From Comamonas sp. (GTDB lineage Bacteria; Pseudomonadota; Gammaproteobacteria; Burkholderiales; Burkholderiaceae_C): DNA of 64,000 bases. A model generated the notes under the pieces. It was not told where the DNA came from. It ran no database searches and was given only the letters and a program-made list of their open reading frames with translations. A program made the translations under genes and the position numbers. Location: positions 372,001 through 436,000 of the forward strand of contig JAJPEQ010000013.1 in the NCBI GenBank assembly GCA_021166775.1, in the 5' to 3' direction. Numbering within the stretch: position 1 is the first letter of the stretch; every line of letters starts with the position of its first letter. This document shows positions 35,578-46,256 of the stretch, piece by piece.

Positions 35578-35857
35578 GGGGCGTGGGCGGGTTGTGGGTT
35601 GGGGCGGCGTCGACTGTTTCGGGCGCCGCAGCCTGCCGATGCCGCGCGGCGCTGCGATGGCGCCACCAGTGCGGCACCATGCCCAGCACGCCCACCACCA
35701 CGCCGAGCGTGAAGGCCGCCAGCACTACGAGCACGAGCGAAGTGGTCCACTGTGTCCCGAAGAAGAAATGCACCGTGACGTTTTGCTGGTTGTTGAGAGC
35801 AAACGCGAACAGGGTGAAAAAAATGGCTGCCTTGAGCAGCCATGTCAGGTACTTCAT
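35567..35857 (-). CDS. lapA: Lipopolysaccharide assembly protein LapA domain protein
   Basis: The 96-residue protein has two membrane helices and the LapA/DUF1049 segment NNQQNVTVHFFFGTQW. It is usually co-encoded with lapB and helps keep it at the membrane. The C-terminal tail is Pro/Ala rich. It lies 48 bases after ihfB on the same strand. Confidence 0.9.
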   Translation of the reverse strand: MKYLTWLLKAAIFFTLFAFALNNQQNVTVHFFFGTQWTTSLVLVVLAAFTLGVVVGVLGMVPHWWRHRSAARHRQAAAPETVDAAPTHNPPTPHGI

Positions 35858-35905
35858 GAGGCTCCCCCAGCGATCATTGCGATTCTAAGGCGCGCCGTCG
35901 CGAGG

Positions 35906-36247
35906 TCAGGAGGCGCTGTCATGAGCGCGCACGGATGCTCGGGCACCCGCGTCGCCTTCGGCGTCCGTGCCGACCGCACCGCGCAGCGCCTTGCCGGGTT
36001 TGAAGTGCACCACGCGTTTGCTTGGCACCTCGACGGCTTCGCCCGTGCGGGGGTTACGCCCGATGCGTGGTTGCCGATGGTTGACGGAAAAACTGCCAAA
36101 GCCGCGAATTTCGATGCGATGGCCACGCACCAGCGCATCACCAATAGCGTCCAGGATGCCTTTGACCGCGGATTCCGTATCACGCTGGGTGAACTGGTCG
36201 AATCGAGCGGCCAGTTCCTGAACGAGATCTGAGCGGGTCATCGCCAT
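35906..36247 (-). CDS. ihfB: Integration host factor subunit beta
   Basis: IhfB pairs with IhfA to bend DNA at specific sites. The 113-residue product has the HU/IHF fold ([13 protein letters not shown] start), GFGSF, and the DNA-intercalating proline loop [15 protein letters not shown]. The C-terminal tail after KALRG is about 20 residues longer than in E. coli and acidic/Ala rich. ATG 36247 was chosen; ATG 36241 is two codons downstream. The link rpsA-ihfB-lapAB is the same as in E. coli and relatives. A strong stem-loop lies just upstream. Confidence 0.94.
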   Translation of the reverse strand: MAMTRSDLVQELAARFDQFTQRDTESAVKGILDAIGDALVRGHRIEIRGFGSFSVNHRQPRIGRNPRTGEAVEVPSKRVVHFKPGKALRGAVGTDAEGDAGARASVRAHDSAS

Positions 36248-36254
36248 GACAACT

Positions 36255-36300
36255 CGTGCCTGGTGTCGAGCGCGCGCTTGCGCCCGACACCGGTGGCACG
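36255..36300. other. Long stem-loop between rpsA and ihfB
   Basis: CGTGCC (36255-36260) pairs with GGCACG (36295-36300) and GGTGTCG (36262-36268) pairs with CGACACC (36285-36291), with a GC-rich inner loop. It fills almost the whole 54-base gap. No T-run follows, so it is more likely an mRNA-processing or stability element than a terminator. Confidence 0.5.
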
Positions 36301-36301
36301 T

Positions 36302-37984
36302 TTACTTGTCTTCGGAATGATCCAGCTTGGCGCGCAGCAGCGCCCCGAGGCTGGTGGTGCCGGCGTTGCTCGAGGTCTGGCTCAGGCTGGCCATGGCTTC
36401 CTGTTGGTCGGCCTGATCCTTGGCGCGGATCGACAGGTGGATGGTGCGGGTCTTGCGATCCACGTTGACCACCACGGCAGTCACTTCGTCGCCTTCCTTG
36501 AGCACGTTGCGTGCGTCTTCCACGCGGTCACGCGAGATTTCGGAGGCGCGCAGGTGACCGATGATGTCCTGACCGAGGTCGATTTCCGCGCCGCGGGCGT
36601 CCACGCTCTTGACCTTGCCGGTCACGGTCTGGCCCTTGTCGTTCACGGAGGCGAACGTGGTGAACGAATCGGCATCGAGCTGCTTGATGCCCAGCGAAAT
36701 ACGCTCGCGCTCCACATCCACGGCGAGCACGATGGCTTCGACTTCCTGGCCCTTCTTGTAGTTGCGCACCGCGGTTTCACCGGGCTCGTTCCACGACAGG
36801 TCGGACAGGTGCACCAGGCCGTCGATGCCCGAGGGCAGGCCGACGAAGACGCCGAAGTCGGTGATCGACTTGATCGGACCCGTGACGCGGTCGCCGCGGT
36901 TGATGTTCTGCGCGAATTCCTGCCAGGGGTTGGCCTTGCACTGCTTCATGCCCAGGCTGATGCGGCGCTTGTCCTCGTCGATGTCGAGCACCATGACTTC
37001 GACTTCGTCACCGAGCGCGACCACCTTGGCGGGAGCGACGTTCTTGTTGGTCCAGTCCATCTCGGAGACGTGCACCAGGCCTTCGATGCCGGGCTCGAGC
37101 TCGACAAAGGCGCCGTAGTCGGCGATGTTGGTGACCTTGCCGAACAAGCGCGTGCCCGACGGATAGCGGCGCGAGACGCCCATCCACGGGTCGTCGCCCA
37201 GCTGCTTCAGGCCCAGCGAGACGCGCTGCTTTTCCGGATCGAACTTGAGCACCTTGGCGGTGATTTCCTGACCGGCCTGCACCACCTCGGAGGGGTGGCG
37301 CACGCGGCGCCAGGCCATGTCGGTGATGTGCAGCAGGCCATCGATGCCGCCCAGGTCGACGAAGGCACCGTATTCCGTGATGTTCTTGACCACGCCCTGC
37401 ACGATGGCGCCTTCCTTGAGCGTTTCCAGCAGCTTGGCGCGCTCTTCGCCCATCGAGGCTTCCACCACGGCGCGGCGGCTCAGCACCACGTTGTTGCGCT
37501 TGCGGTCGAGCTTGATGACCTTGAATTCCAGGGTCTTGTTCTCGAACGGCGTCAGGTCCTTGACCGGGCGCGTATCGACGAGCGAGCCCGGCAGAAAGGC
37601 GCGGATGCCGTTGACCATGACGGTGAGGCCGCCCTTGACGCGGCCGCTCGTGGTGCCGGAGACGAATTCGCCGGATTCGAGGGCCTTCTCGAGCGAGAGC
37701 CACGAGGCGAGGCGCTTGGCGGTGTCGCGCGAGAGGATGGTGTCGCCGTAGCCGTTTTCGATGGAGCCGATGGCCACGGACACGAAGTCGCCCACCTGGA
37801 CCTCGATCTCGCCCTGGTCGTTCTTGAATTCTTCGATGGGGACGTAGGCTTCGGACTTCAGGCCAGCGTTCACGACGACGAAGTTGTGCTCGACGGCAAC
37901 GACTTCGGCGGTAATGACCTCGCCAGGGCGCATTTCGGTGCGTTTCTGGGACTCTTCAAACAGCTCGGCAAAAGATTCGGACAT
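36302..37984 (-). CDS. rpsA: 30S ribosomal protein S1
   Basis: S1 binds mRNA leaders on the 30S subunit. The 560-residue protein contains six S1 RNA-binding repeats, for example [30 protein letters not shown] and [14 protein letters not shown], spaced about 85 residues apart. The C-terminus is short and charged. ATG 37984 has AAGGAAATCC upstream. It lies 183 bases after the aroA-cmk gene, enough for its own promoter; a leader hairpin could serve S1 autocontrol but was not identified. Confidence 0.97.
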   Translation of the reverse strand: MSESFAELFEESQKRTEMRPGEVITAEVVAVEHNFVVVNAGLKSEAYVPIEEFKNDQGEIEVQVGDFVSVAIGSIENGYGDTILSRDTAKRLASWLSLEKALESGEFVSGTTSGRVKGGLTVMVNGIRAFLPGSLVDTRPVKDLTPFENKTLEFKVIKLDRKRNNVVLSRRAVVEASMGEERAKLLETLKEGAIVQGVVKNITEYGAFVDLGGIDGLLHITDMAWRRVRHPSEVVQAGQEITAKVLKFDPEKQRVSLGLKQLGDDPWMGVSRRYPSGTRLFGKVTNIADYGAFVELEPGIEGLVHVSEMDWTNKNVAPAKVVALGDEVEVMVLDIDEDKRRISLGMKQCKANPWQEFAQNINRGDRVTGPIKSITDFGVFVGLPSGIDGLVHLSDLSWNEPGETAVRNYKKGQEVEAIVLAVDVERERISLGIKQLDADSFTTFASVNDKGQTVTGKVKSVDARGAEIDLGQDIIGHLRASEISRDRVEDARNVLKEGDEVTAVVVNVDRKTRTIHLSIRAKDQADQQEAMASLSQTSSNAGTTSLGALLRAKLDHSEDK

Positions 37985-38167
37985 GGATTTCCTTGATCGC
38001 AGCACAGGGTTTCCGCGGGCCGCACGATTGCGGCGTTCGTCAGGGTTGTGTGCGAGGCTGATGCGGTAAAAATTCCGCGGGTTACGGGTTGAACAACCGA
38101 CGGGCCGGTGCGCAGCACGCGCGGGAGGGAGCCAGTCGGGCGCCTGGTGTCGGCGTTCTTCCTGCGT

Positions 38168-40207
38168 TCAGGCCGAAAACGGACGACGTGCCTGCCACCA
38201 CTGAAGCACCCGCGCTACGGTCTCGTCGATCGTGAGCTCGGAGCTGTCCAGCAGCAAGGCGTCTTCGGCAGGTTTGAGGGGTGCGGCGCTGCGCTGCATG
38301 TCGCGCGCGTCACGCGCCTCAAGGTCCGCGCGAAGGGTGGCAATTGTAGTGGTAATTCCCTTGGAAATCAATTGCTTGTGGCGCCTTTCGGCGCGGCACT
38401 GGCTGCTGGCGGTGAGGTAGACCTTCAGGGGCGCCTGGGGAAAGATTACCGTCCCCATGTCGCGTCCGTCCGCCACCAGGCCGGGCAGCCGCCTGAAACC
38501 ATGCTGCAGCGCGACGAGCGCGGCTCGCACGCGCGGCAGCTGCGAAACCTGTGATGCCTGCATGCCGACTTCCTCGGTGCGGATGGCCTGCGTCACGTCG
38601 CGGCCGTCCAGCAGGATGCACTCGGGCAGGAAACGCACCGGCAAGGTGGCGGCGAGCCGGGCCAGTGCGTCTTCGCGGGGGGCGTCCAGGGCAAGGCCGG
38701 CCGTGCCGGCCGCCAATGCCGTAAGCCGGTACAGCGCGCCCGAATCGAGGAGGTGGTAGCCCAGGCGTGCCGCGACTTCGGCGGCGAGCGTGCCTTTGCC
38801 GGACGCGGTCGGGCCATCGATGCAGATGACGGGAATGTCCTCAGGGTCGGCCTGCGCCACCTGGAACAGCGCGTCGAAATAGCCGGGGTAGGTCTTGGCG
38901 ACGCAGCCGGGGTCTTCGATGCGTACCGGTAGCCTTGCGGGGTTGAATGCGGCCAGCGACAGGCACATGGCCATGCGATGGTCGTCGTAGGTGTGGATGC
39001 TCGCGGCGCGCCAGTGCGCGTTGCTGGCGGGCGGCGTCACGCGCAGAAAATCGTTGCCGGCCTCGCAGGTGGCGCCCAGCTTCGTGAGTTCGGCCACCAT
39101 GGCGGCGATGCGATCCGTCTCCTTCACGCGCCAGCTGGCGATGTTCGTGAGCTCGGTGGTGCCGTCGGCATAAAGCGCCATCGCGGCCAGCGTCATGGCG
39201 GCGTCTGGAATGTGGTTGCAGTCGAGCGTGATGGCTTTGAGGGGCCAGGCGCCGCGGCGCACATGCAGGCTGTTGTCGCCGCCCGTGACCTGCGCCCCCA
39301 TGGCGCGTGCTGCCTCGATGAAGCGGATGTCGCCCTGGATGGAGTTCAGGCCCACCCCCCGAATTTCAAGGCCATTTTGGCCCTCTGGGCATGCTGCTAT
39401 TGCGCCGGCAGCTATGAAATAACTTGCCGACGAGGCGTCGGCCTCCACGTGTGCCACGCCGGGGGACTGGTAGCGGCTGCCCGCGGTGATCGTGAAGCGC
39501 TGCCAGCCCTCGCGCTGCCACCGAATGCCGAACCGCGCCAGCAGCGCCAGCGTGATCTCGATGTAGGGCTTGGAGATCAGCTCTCCGACGACTTCAATGA
39601 CCACGTCTCTTGTTTGCGCCACCAGCGGCAGCGCCATGAGCAAGGCCGTGAGGAACTGGCTGGACACGTCGCCGCGCACGAGCACGGGCGCGTCGAGCCG
39701 CAGCGGGGGCACGCCGCCGCCGTGTGCGATGCGCAGCGGCGGAAAGCCCGGGGTGCCCAGGTAATGAATGCGGCAACCCAGGGCGCTGAGCGCGTCCACC
39801 AGATCGCCGATGGGCCGCTCGTGCATTCGCGGCACGCCCGAAAGCTCGAACTCCCCTCCCATGAGGGCGAGCGCAGCCGTGAGGGGGCGCATGGCGGTTC
39901 CGGCGTTGCCGAGAAACAGCCGGGTGAGCGCGGGGCTTGCATCAGGGGCGTGTGCCGTGCGCCCGCCCAGGCCGGTGATGCGCAGGGCGCGTGCACTCAG
40001 CGGCTCGATGATGCAGCCGAGCTGGCGCAGGGCTTCGAGCATGACGTGCGTGTCGTCGCTGTCCAACAGGTCGCGCACCTCGGTGCTGCCTTCGCTGAGC
40101 GCGGCGAGCAGCAGGATGCGGTTGGAGATGCTCTTGGAGCCTGGCAGTTGGACCGTGCCGCCCACCGTGCGCAGCGGGGGCAGGTCGAGAAAGGTGGCGC
40201 GCCGCAT
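38168..40207 (-). CDS. aroA-cmk: Fused EPSP synthase / cytidylate kinase
   Basis: One 679-residue protein carries 3-phosphoshikimate 1-carboxyvinyltransferase (about 1-440; [33 protein letters not shown]-like KETDR), which makes EPSP for chorismate, and cytidylate kinase (about 460-679; P-loop GPTASGKG at 465-472, [15 protein letters not shown]). The two enzymes belong to different pathways but are neighbours in many proteobacteria, and fusion is common in Burkholderiales. The ATG at 40207 lies one base after the tyrA stop; an upstream GTG at 40222 is possible. A repeat-like segment lies in frame at 39361-39424. Confidence 0.95.
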   Translation of the reverse strand: MRRATFLDLPPLRTVGGTVQLPGSKSISNRILLLAALSEGSTEVRDLLDSDDTHVMLEALRQLGCIIEPLSARALRITGLGGRTAHAPDASPALTRLFLGNAGTAMRPLTAALALMGGEFELSGVPRMHERPIGDLVDALSALGCRIHYLGTPGFPPLRIAHGGGVPPLRLDAPVLVRGDVSSQFLTALLMALPLVAQTRDVVIEVVGELISKPYIEITLALLARFGIRWQREGWQRFTITAGSRYQSPGVAHVEADASSASYFIAAGAIAACPEGQNGLEIRGVGLNSIQGDIRFIEAARAMGAQVTGGDNSLHVRRGAWPLKAITLDCNHIPDAAMTLAAMALYADGTTELTNIASWRVKETDRIAAMVAELTKLGATCEAGNDFLRVTPPASNAHWRAASIHTYDDHRMAMCLSLAAFNPARLPVRIEDPGCVAKTYPGYFDALFQVAQADPEDIPVICIDGPTASGKGTLAAEVAARLGYHLLDSGALYRLTALAAGTAGLALDAPREDALARLAATLPVRFLPECILLDGRDVTQAIRTEEVGMQASQVSQLPRVRAALVALQHGFRRLPGLVADGRDMGTVIFPQAPLKVYLTASSQCRAERRHKQLISKGITTTIATLRADLEARDARDMQRSAAPLKPAEDALLLDSSELTIDETVARVLQWWQARRPFSA
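39361..39424. repeat. Dispersed-repeat copy E inside the aroA part of aroA-cmk
   Basis: On the coding strand it reads TTTCATAGCTGCCGGCGC, followed by GAGGGCCAAAATGGCCTTGAAAT, the same order of blocks as the copy in the DUF4149 gene. It encodes the stretch [19 protein letters not shown], which is about five residues longer than the corresponding loop of EPSP synthases I remember. The frame is intact. Confidence 0.5.
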
Positions 40208-40208
40208 C

Positions 40209-41093
40209 TCAGGAGGACGCACTCTTGCGCTGCGCGCCCATGCGCCACTTGCCGCGCGTGGAGCTTGCTTCGCCGATCAGGGCTTCGAGCTGCTGGTCGC
40301 CGTCGGCCTGCATGGCCTGTTCCAGCTCGCGCAGAGCTTCGCGAAACAGGGCGGCCTGCCCGAGCACTTCCTCGCGGTTGGAGCGCAGCACGTCGCGCCA
40401 CATCTTGGGGTCGCTCGCGGCAATGCGCGTGAAGTCCCTGAAACCGGGGCCGGCCAGCGAGAGGTAGTCATCCGCTTCGGGCTGCATGGAAATGCTGTGC
40501 ATCATCGCGAAGGCGAGCAGGTGGGGCAGGTGGCTGACCGCTGCGAACGCCGAGTCGTGCTCCTGCGGGGTCATGCGCTTGACGCGGCAGCCCAGGGCCT
40601 TCCAGAGTGCCTCGGCACGTTCGACATGGTCGGGCTCGGTGGCGTCCGTGGGCGTCAGGATGACCTGTCGGCCGCTGTAGAGCTCCGCCTCGGCGTGCTC
40701 CACCCCTGACACTTCGCGCCCGGTGATGGGATGCGCGGGCACGAAACTGCCGACATGGTCGCGCAGGGAACGCTGCGCCGCGGCCACGACGTCGGACTTG
40801 GTCGAACCCACGTCCATGACCAGCGTCTGCGGCGTGACCAGGTGGCGGATGGCCTTGAGCGTGGCTTCGGTGGCGGCCACCGGAATGGCCAGCAGCACGA
40901 GATCGGAGTTGGACACGGCCATCAGAGCCGAAGGGGCCTGTGAGTCGATCACACCCAGCTGCTGCGCGCGCTCGGTGGTCGTTGGCGACTTGCTGTAGCC
41001 GATGATGCGCTTGACCAGGCCCGCACGCTTCATCGCCAGGGCGAACGAGCCGCCCATGAGGCCGCAGCCGATCAGACCGAGTTGTTCAAACAT
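40209..41093 (-). CDS. tyrA: Prephenate dehydrogenase
   Basis: TyrA oxidatively decarboxylates prephenate to 4-hydroxyphenylpyruvate for tyrosine (or acts on arogenate). The 294-residue protein has the NAD motif [13 protein letters not shown] at the N-terminus, [10 protein letters not shown], the catalytic-site HPITGRE, and [11 protein letters not shown]. It lacks a fused chorismate mutase or ACT domain. It lies 9 bases after pheA. The hisC-type gene that often lies between pheA and tyrA in related genera is absent here. Confidence 0.94.
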   Translation of the reverse strand: MFEQLGLIGCGLMGGSFALAMKRAGLVKRIIGYSKSPTTTERAQQLGVIDSQAPSALMAVSNSDLVLLAIPVAATEATLKAIRHLVTPQTLVMDVGSTKSDVVAAAQRSLRDHVGSFVPAHPITGREVSGVEHAEAELYSGRQVILTPTDATEPDHVERAEALWKALGCRVKRMTPQEHDSAFAAVSHLPHLLAFAMMHSISMQPEADDYLSLAGPGFRDFTRIAASDPKMWRDVLRSNREEVLGQAALFREALRELEQAMQADGDQQLEALIGEASSTRGKWRMGAQRKSASS

Positions 41094-41102
41094 GACTTGC
41101 CT

Positions 41103-42200
41103 TCATGCAGCGACCGGATAGGTGCCCAGCACCTTGTAGAAGGCGCACAGCCGTTGCAGCTCGCTGAGTGCAGCGGCGACGTGGGGTTGCGCAGGGTGGC
41201 CTTCGATGTCGATGTAAAAATAATATTCCCACTGGCCATTGCGTGCCGGGCGCGATTCGATCCGCGTCATGGAAACAGCATGCGTTTTCAGAGGCACGAG
41301 CAGGTCGTGCACGGCGCCGGGCCGGTTGGGCACGGAGACGACCATGCTCGTGCAGTCGTGCCCGCTGGGCTCGGGCGTGGCCAGCGTCTGCGGCAGGCAG
41401 ATGATGGCAAAGCGCGTGCGGTTATGCGCGTCGTCCTGGATGGCGTGGGCCAGCACGTGCAGCGCGTATTTCTGCGCCGAGCGTTCGCTTGCGATGCCCG
41501 CCCAGGCCGGGTTGGAAGCGGCCAGGCGCGCGCCTTCCGCGTTGCTCGACACCGGCCTGCGTTCGGCATGCGGCAGGTGCCGCGAGAGCCAGGTCTGGCA
41601 TTGGGCGAGCGCCTGCGGGTGCGCGAGCACGACTTCGATGCCCTCCAGGCCTTCTCGCGCGCGCAGCAGGTGGTGGCGCACGAGCAGGCTGACCTCGCCC
41701 ACGATGTGACACGGCGTGCGCAGGAACATGTCCAGCGAGCGCGTGACCACGCCTTCGCTGGAGTTTTCGACACCCACGACGCCAAATTCGGCCGTGCCGG
41801 CGGCCACGGCATGGAAGACCTCGTCGAAATTGCCGCAATAGGCGAAATCCGCGCTGCTGCCGAAATACTCGATGGCGGCCTGTTCGCAGAACGTGCCCTC
41901 GGGGCCGAGGATGGCCACGCGTTGGGGCGCCTCAAGGGCCAGGCAGGCCGACATCAGTTCGCGCCAGATGGCCGCGACGTGTTGGCCTTTGAGGGGCCCC
42001 GGATTGGCAGCTTGCACGCTTTCGATGACCTGCGCCACGCGGTCGGGCCGGAACAGGGGACTGCCTTCGCGCTTCTTGACCTCGCCGACCTGTTCGGCCA
42101 GCGCCGCGCGTTGGTTCAGAAGAGAGAGCAACTGCAGATCGATGCGATCGATCTGCTGGCGCAGCTGCGTCAGGTCAGGGGAATTGCGGGGGTCTGGCAT
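41103..42200 (-). CDS. pheA: Bifunctional chorismate mutase / prephenate dehydratase
   Basis: The 365-residue P-protein has chorismate mutase (about 1-88, LRQQIDRIDLQLLSLLNQRA), prephenate dehydratase (about 92-275, ILGPEGTFCEQAA and TRFAII) and a C-terminal ACT domain with the phenylalanine-binding ESRP motif for feedback inhibition. It produces phenylpyruvate for phenylalanine. It follows serC by 51 bases and precedes tyrA by 9 bases, so the aromatic genes are probably one operon. Confidence 0.96.
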   Translation of the reverse strand: MPDPRNSPDLTQLRQQIDRIDLQLLSLLNQRAALAEQVGEVKKREGSPLFRPDRVAQVIESVQAANPGPLKGQHVAAIWRELMSACLALEAPQRVAILGPEGTFCEQAAIEYFGSSADFAYCGNFDEVFHAVAAGTAEFGVVGVENSSEGVVTRSLDMFLRTPCHIVGEVSLLVRHHLLRAREGLEGIEVVLAHPQALAQCQTWLSRHLPHAERRPVSSNAEGARLAASNPAWAGIASERSAQKYALHVLAHAIQDDAHNRTRFAIICLPQTLATPEPSGHDCTSMVVSVPNRPGAVHDLLVPLKTHAVSMTRIESRPARNGQWEYYFYIDIEGHPAQPHVAAALSELQRLCAFYKVLGTYPVAA

Positions 42201-42251
42201 GAAGACAGGTTCTGCTGGGGTGTGGGGCTTCGCGGCGACCGCGCGGGGGGC

Positions 42252-43361
42252 TCAGGCGTGTTCACGCTCGAAAGAGTGCATGTAGTCGACCAGGGCCTGC
42301 ACACCAGCCATGGGCATGGCGTTGTAGATGCTCGCGCGCATGCCACCCACGGACTTGTGGCCCTTGAGCTGCAGCAGGCCGCGCTCCTTGGCGCCGGTGA
42401 GGAAGGCGTCGTTGAGCGCATCGTCGGCCAGTTGGAACGGCACGTTCATGCGCGAGCGGCAGTTGACGGCGATCTTGTTCACGTAGAAGGGCGACCGGTC
42501 GATGGCGTCGTAGAGCAGCGCCGCCTTGGCGATGTTGCGTGCCTGCACCGCGGCGATGCCGCTGAGCTGGCCTTCACGCTGGCGTTTGAGCCATTGGAAG
42601 GTCAGCCCGGCCATGTAGATGCCCCAAGTGGGCGGCGTGTTGTAGCGCGAGTCGGCGTCGGCCACGTTCTTGTAGTCGAAGGCGCTCGGGCAGATGGGCA
42701 GGGCGTGACCGATCAGGTCTTCGCGGACCACCACCAGAGTCACGCCCGCCGGGCCGAGGTTCTTTTGCGCGCCCCCGAAGGCCAGGCCCACGCGACTCCA
42801 GTCCACGGGGCGCGAGGCCACATGAGAAGAAAAATCCACCACCAGCGGCGCGTCGCTGCCCAGGGCCTTCAGGTCGGGCAGTTCGTGAAACTCCACCCCG
42901 TGGATGGTCTCGTTGCTGCAGATGTGCACGTAGCTCGCACCGCGCGAGAGCTGCCAGGTGGCGGGGTCGGGCAGGGTGGTGAAGTGGCTCTCCTCGCCCG
43001 AAGCGGCGGTGTGGACTTCCGCGGCGTACTTGGCCGCCTCCTTGCGCGATTTCTGGCTCCAGCTGCCGGTGACCACCACATCCACGGTGCCGGCGTGGGA
43101 CAGGTTCAGTGGCACGATGGCGTTTTCGGCGATGCCTCCGCCCTGCATGAAGAGCACCTTGAATTCGGGCGGAATGGCGAGCAGCTCGCGCAGGTCGCTC
43201 TCGGCCTGCTCGCAGATGGCGATGAATTCCTTGCCGCGGTGGCTCATTTCCATCACGCTCATGCCGCTGCCGTGCCAGTCGAGCATTTCGCCCGCTGCCT
43301 GCTGCAGGACTTCCTCGGGAATGGCGGCCGGGCCGGCGGAAAAATTGTAGGGGCGGTTCAT
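42252..43361 (-). CDS. serC: Phosphoserine aminotransferase
   Basis: SerC converts 3-phosphohydroxypyruvate to phosphoserine and also acts in PLP synthesis. The 369-residue class V aminotransferase starts [19 protein letters not shown] and has the PLP lysine in [15 protein letters not shown]. It lies downstream of gyrA with a dispersed repeat in the gap, which may limit read-through from gyrA. pdxH, another PLP gene, is elsewhere in the window. Confidence 0.96.
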   Translation of the reverse strand: MNRPYNFSAGPAAIPEEVLQQAAGEMLDWHGSGMSVMEMSHRGKEFIAICEQAESDLRELLAIPPEFKVLFMQGGGIAENAIVPLNLSHAGTVDVVVTGSWSQKSRKEAAKYAAEVHTAASGEESHFTTLPDPATWQLSRGASYVHICSNETIHGVEFHELPDLKALGSDAPLVVDFSSHVASRPVDWSRVGLAFGGAQKNLGPAGVTLVVVREDLIGHALPICPSAFDYKNVADADSRYNTPPTWGIYMAGLTFQWLKRQREGQLSGIAAVQARNIAKAALLYDAIDRSPFYVNKIAVNCRSRMNVPFQLADDALNDAFLTGAKERGLLQLKGHKSVGGMRASIYNAMPMAGVQALVDYMHSFEREHA

Positions 43362-43365
43362 GTCA

Positions 43366-43410
43366 ATAAAAAATGGCTCAAACGCTTGCTGGAAAAGCGC
43401 TGACAGCTAT
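43366..43410. repeat. Dispersed repeat copy B between gyrA and serC, possible attenuator
   Basis: The plus strand reads AAATGGCTCAAACGCTTGC, then TGGAAAAGCGCTGACAGCTAT. On the minus strand, in the gyrA-to-serC direction, the stem AGCGCTT / AAGCGTT is followed within a few bases by TTTTTT, a terminator-like layout directly upstream of the serC start. Confidence 0.65.
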
Positions 43411-43414
43411 AGGT

Positions 43415-46027
43415 TCAGGAGTTGCTTTCTGTGTTGTCGTCGCCGGCGTCGTTTTCGACGATGCGCTGCAAGCCGGAGAGACTGGCGCCTTCGTCCAGAT
43501 TGATCAGTGTCACGCCCTGCGTGGCGCGGCCCAGCTCGCGGATTTCGGCAACGCGGGTGCGCACCAACACCCCGGTGTCGGTGATCAGCATGATTTCGTC
43601 GTCCGTGCGCACCAGCGTGGCGGCCACCACGCGGCCGTTGCGCTCGGACTGCTGGATGGCGATCATGCCCTTGGTGCCCCGACCGTGGCGCGTGTATTCG
43701 ACGATGCTGGTGCGCTTGCCGTAGCCATTCTCGGTGGCGGTGAGCACGCTTTGCGACTCGTCCTCGGCCACCAGCATGGCGATCACGCTCTGGCCGTCTT
43801 CGAGCTGCATGCCCTTGACGCCGCGCGCGTTGCGGCCCATGGGGCGCACGTCGTTTTCGTCGAAGCGCACGGCCTTGCCTGCGTCGGAGAACAGCATCAC
43901 GTCGTGCGCCCCATCGGTCAGTGCCGCGCCGATGAGGAAGTCGCCCTCGTCCAGACCGACGGCGATGATGCCGGCCTTGCGTGGGTTGGAGAATTCATCG
44001 AGCGCCGTTTTCTTGACCGTGCCCATGCGGGTCGCCATGAAGACATAGCGGTTGGCGGGGAAGCTGCGCATGTCGCCGGTGAGCGGCAGCACCACGTTGA
44101 TCTTCTCGCCATCCTGCAGCGGGAACATGTTGACGATGGGCCGTCCGCGCGAGTTGCGCGAACCGGCGGGCACCTCCCAGACCTTGAGCCAGTACAGGCG
44201 CCCGCGGTTGGAAAAGCACAGGATGTAGTCGTGCGTGTTGGCGATGAAGAGCTGGTCGATCCAGTCGTCTTCCTTGGTCGCCGTGGCCTGCTTGCCGCGC
44301 CCGCCGCGTTTTTGCGCGCGGTATTCCGAGAGAGGCTGGCTCTTGATGTAGCCCGTGTGCGAGAGCGTCACCACCATGTCGGTGGGGGTGATCAGGTCTT
44401 CGGTGGAGAGGTCTTGCGCACTGTGTTCGATCTGGCTGCGGCGCGCGCCCAGGCGGGTCTGCCCGAACTCGGTCTTCACGGCGCTCAGCTCCTCGCCGAT
44501 GATGACGGCGACGCGTTCGGGCTTGGCGAGAATGTCGAGCAGATCCTCGATGTGCGCCATGATCTCCTTGTACTCGGCGACGATCTTGTCCTGCTCCAGG
44601 CCCGTGAGGCGCTGCAGGCGCATTTGCAGGATTTCCTGCGCCTGCGTGTCCGACAGGCGGTACAGGCCATCGCCCTGCATGCCGAAGGCGCGCTCCAGCC
44701 CCTCGGGGCGGTAGTCGTCGGCATTGACCACGGCGCCGTCTTCGCGGGTGCGGGTCAGCATCTCGCGCACCAGCGCGCTGTCCCAGCTGCGCGCCATCAG
44801 CTCGGCCTTGGCCACGGGCGGCGTGGGCGATTCGCGGATGATGCGGATGAACTCGTCGATGTTGGCCAGCGCCACGGCCAGGCCTTCGAGCACATGGCCG
44901 CGGTCGCGCGCCTTGCGCAGTTCGAACACGGTGCGGCGCGTGACGACCTCGCGGCGGTGGCCGATGAAAACTTCGATCAGATCCTTGAGGTTGCACAGCT
45001 TGGGCTGGCCATCGACCAGCGCCACCATGTTCATGCCGAAGGTGTCCTGCAGCTGCGTCTGCTTGTACAGGTTGTTGAGCACCACCTCGGGCACTTCGCC
45101 GCGCTTGAGTTCGATCACCAGGCGCATGCCGGATTTGTCTGACTCGTCCTGGATGTGGCTGATGCCTTCGAGTTTCTTCTCGTGCACCAGCTCGGCCATG
45201 CGCTCCTGCAGCGTCTTCTTGTTGACTTGGTAGGGCAGCTCGTCGACGATGATGGCCTGGCGCTGGCCCTTGTCGATGTCCTCGAAATGCACCTTGGCGC
45301 GCATGACCACGCGCCCGCGGCCGGTGCGGTAGCCGTCCTTGACGCCGGTGATGCCGTAGATGATGCCGGCCGTGGGGAAGTCGGGCGCGGGGATGATCTC
45401 CATCAGCTCGTCGATGCTGGTCTCTGGATTGCGCAGCAGGTGCAGGCAGGCGTCCACCACCTCGTTGAGGTTGTGCGGCGGAATGTTGGTCGCCATGCCC
45501 ACGGCAATGCCGGCGCTGCCGTTGACCAGCAGATTCGGCAGGCGGCTGGGCAGCACCAGCGGCTCCTGCTCGCTGCCGTCGTAGTTGGGGCCGAAGTCCA
45601 CCGTCTCCTTGTCGATGTCGGCCAGCATCTCGTGGGCGATCTTCGCCAGACGGATTTCGGTGTAACGCATGGCCGCGGCGTTGTCGCCATCGACCGAGCC
45701 GAAGTTGCCCTGGCCGTCGACCAGCATGTGGCGCAGCGAAAAATCCTGCGCCATGCGCACGATGGTGTCGTACACCGCGCTGTCGCCGTGCGGGTGGTAC
45801 TTGCCGATCACGTCGCCGACGATGCGCGCCGACTTCTTGTACGGGCGGTTCCAGTCGTTGTTCAGCTCGTGCATGGCAAACAGCACGCGCCGGTGCACGG
45901 GCTTGAGGCCATCGCGGGCGTCGGGCAGGGCGCGGCCGACGATCACGCTCATGGCGTAATCGAGGTAGCTGCGTCGCATTTCCTCTTCGAGGCCGACGGG
46001 CAGGGTTTCCTTGGCAAACTCGGGCAT
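43415..46027 (-). CDS. gyrA: DNA gyrase subunit A
   Basis: GyrA breaks and rejoins DNA in the ATP-dependent supercoiling enzyme. The 870-residue protein has the winged-helix and tower domains with catalytic Tyr122 ([14 protein letters not shown]), a GyrA-box region QKRGGRGK and the beta-pinwheel repeats of the C-terminal domain. In the quinolone-resistance region Ser83 and Asp87 (HGDSAVYD) are the wild-type residues. ATG 46027 is preceded by TAGGTTGTG. The 229-base gap to divergent ompA contains the promoters of both genes; TAAAAT at 46065-46060 is a candidate -10 box. Confidence 0.97.
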   Translation of the reverse strand: MPEFAKETLPVGLEEEMRRSYLDYAMSVIVGRALPDARDGLKPVHRRVLFAMHELNNDWNRPYKKSARIVGDVIGKYHPHGDSAVYDTIVRMAQDFSLRHMLVDGQGNFGSVDGDNAAAMRYTEIRLAKIAHEMLADIDKETVDFGPNYDGSEQEPLVLPSRLPNLLVNGSAGIAVGMATNIPPHNLNEVVDACLHLLRNPETSIDELMEIIPAPDFPTAGIIYGITGVKDGYRTGRGRVVMRAKVHFEDIDKGQRQAIIVDELPYQVNKKTLQERMAELVHEKKLEGISHIQDESDKSGMRLVIELKRGEVPEVVLNNLYKQTQLQDTFGMNMVALVDGQPKLCNLKDLIEVFIGHRREVVTRRTVFELRKARDRGHVLEGLAVALANIDEFIRIIRESPTPPVAKAELMARSWDSALVREMLTRTREDGAVVNADDYRPEGLERAFGMQGDGLYRLSDTQAQEILQMRLQRLTGLEQDKIVAEYKEIMAHIEDLLDILAKPERVAVIIGEELSAVKTEFGQTRLGARRSQIEHSAQDLSTEDLITPTDMVVTLSHTGYIKSQPLSEYRAQKRGGRGKQATATKEDDWIDQLFIANTHDYILCFSNRGRLYWLKVWEVPAGSRNSRGRPIVNMFPLQDGEKINVVLPLTGDMRSFPANRYVFMATRMGTVKKTALDEFSNPRKAGIIAVGLDEGDFLIGAALTDGAHDVMLFSDAGKAVRFDENDVRPMGRNARGVKGMQLEDGQSVIAMLVAEDESQSVLTATENGYGKRTSIVEYTRHGRGTKGMIAIQQSERNGRVVAATLVRTDDEIMLITDTGVLVRTRVAEIRELGRATQGVTLINLDEGASLSGLQRIVENDAGDDNTESNS

Positions 46028-46163
46028 CACAACCTATCAAAACACCGGGACAGACAGGCATTTTAGGTGCAAGCATTTGTTGCCCTCCGGCAACATCTTG
46101 AGGCCTGCTCATGGCGCAAGCGGCGTCCGCACGTCATTGTCGCCACACTATTGGTAGCGCCTG

Positions 46164-46172
46164 TGGCACAAT
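46164..46172 (+). promoter_or_regulatory. Possible extended -10 element of ompA
   Basis: TGGCACAAT has the TG-n extension and a CACAAT -10 box. No good -35 box stands at 17-18 bases. The inferred start near 46179 would give a leader of about 78 bases that includes the hairpin at 46217-46231. Confidence 0.3.
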
Positions 46173-46216
46173 CTAAGCAACGTTTTTGGTGCGGTTCACT
46201 GACGACGTCTCGTTTT

Positions 46217-46241
46217 CGCAGCGCGGCTGCGGTTTTTATTT
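46217..46241 (+). promoter_or_regulatory. Terminator-like hairpin in the ompA leader
   Basis: CGCAGC (46217-46222) and GCTGCG (46226-46231) form a short stem with a GCG loop followed by GTTTTTATTT. The ribosome binding site AGAGGAG begins a few bases later. This is the layout of a transcription attenuator or a 5' stabilising stem. Confidence 0.45.
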
Positions 46242-46256
46242 CCCAAGAGGAGAACC

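Noticed and set aside
38341-38410. Low-GC segment in the cmk part considered as another repeat copy
   Set aside because: It lacks the TAGCTG and paired GCGCT blocks, and the encoded HKQLISKGI fits the normal cytidylate kinase sequence.
43995-46076. A long frame starting in the gyrA leader after GGAGGGCAACAA
   Set aside because: The SD-like bases are the loop of a small hairpin (46078-46095) and the frame runs over gyrA in a different reading frame; it is a shadow. A short leader peptide cannot be excluded, but nothing else supports it.
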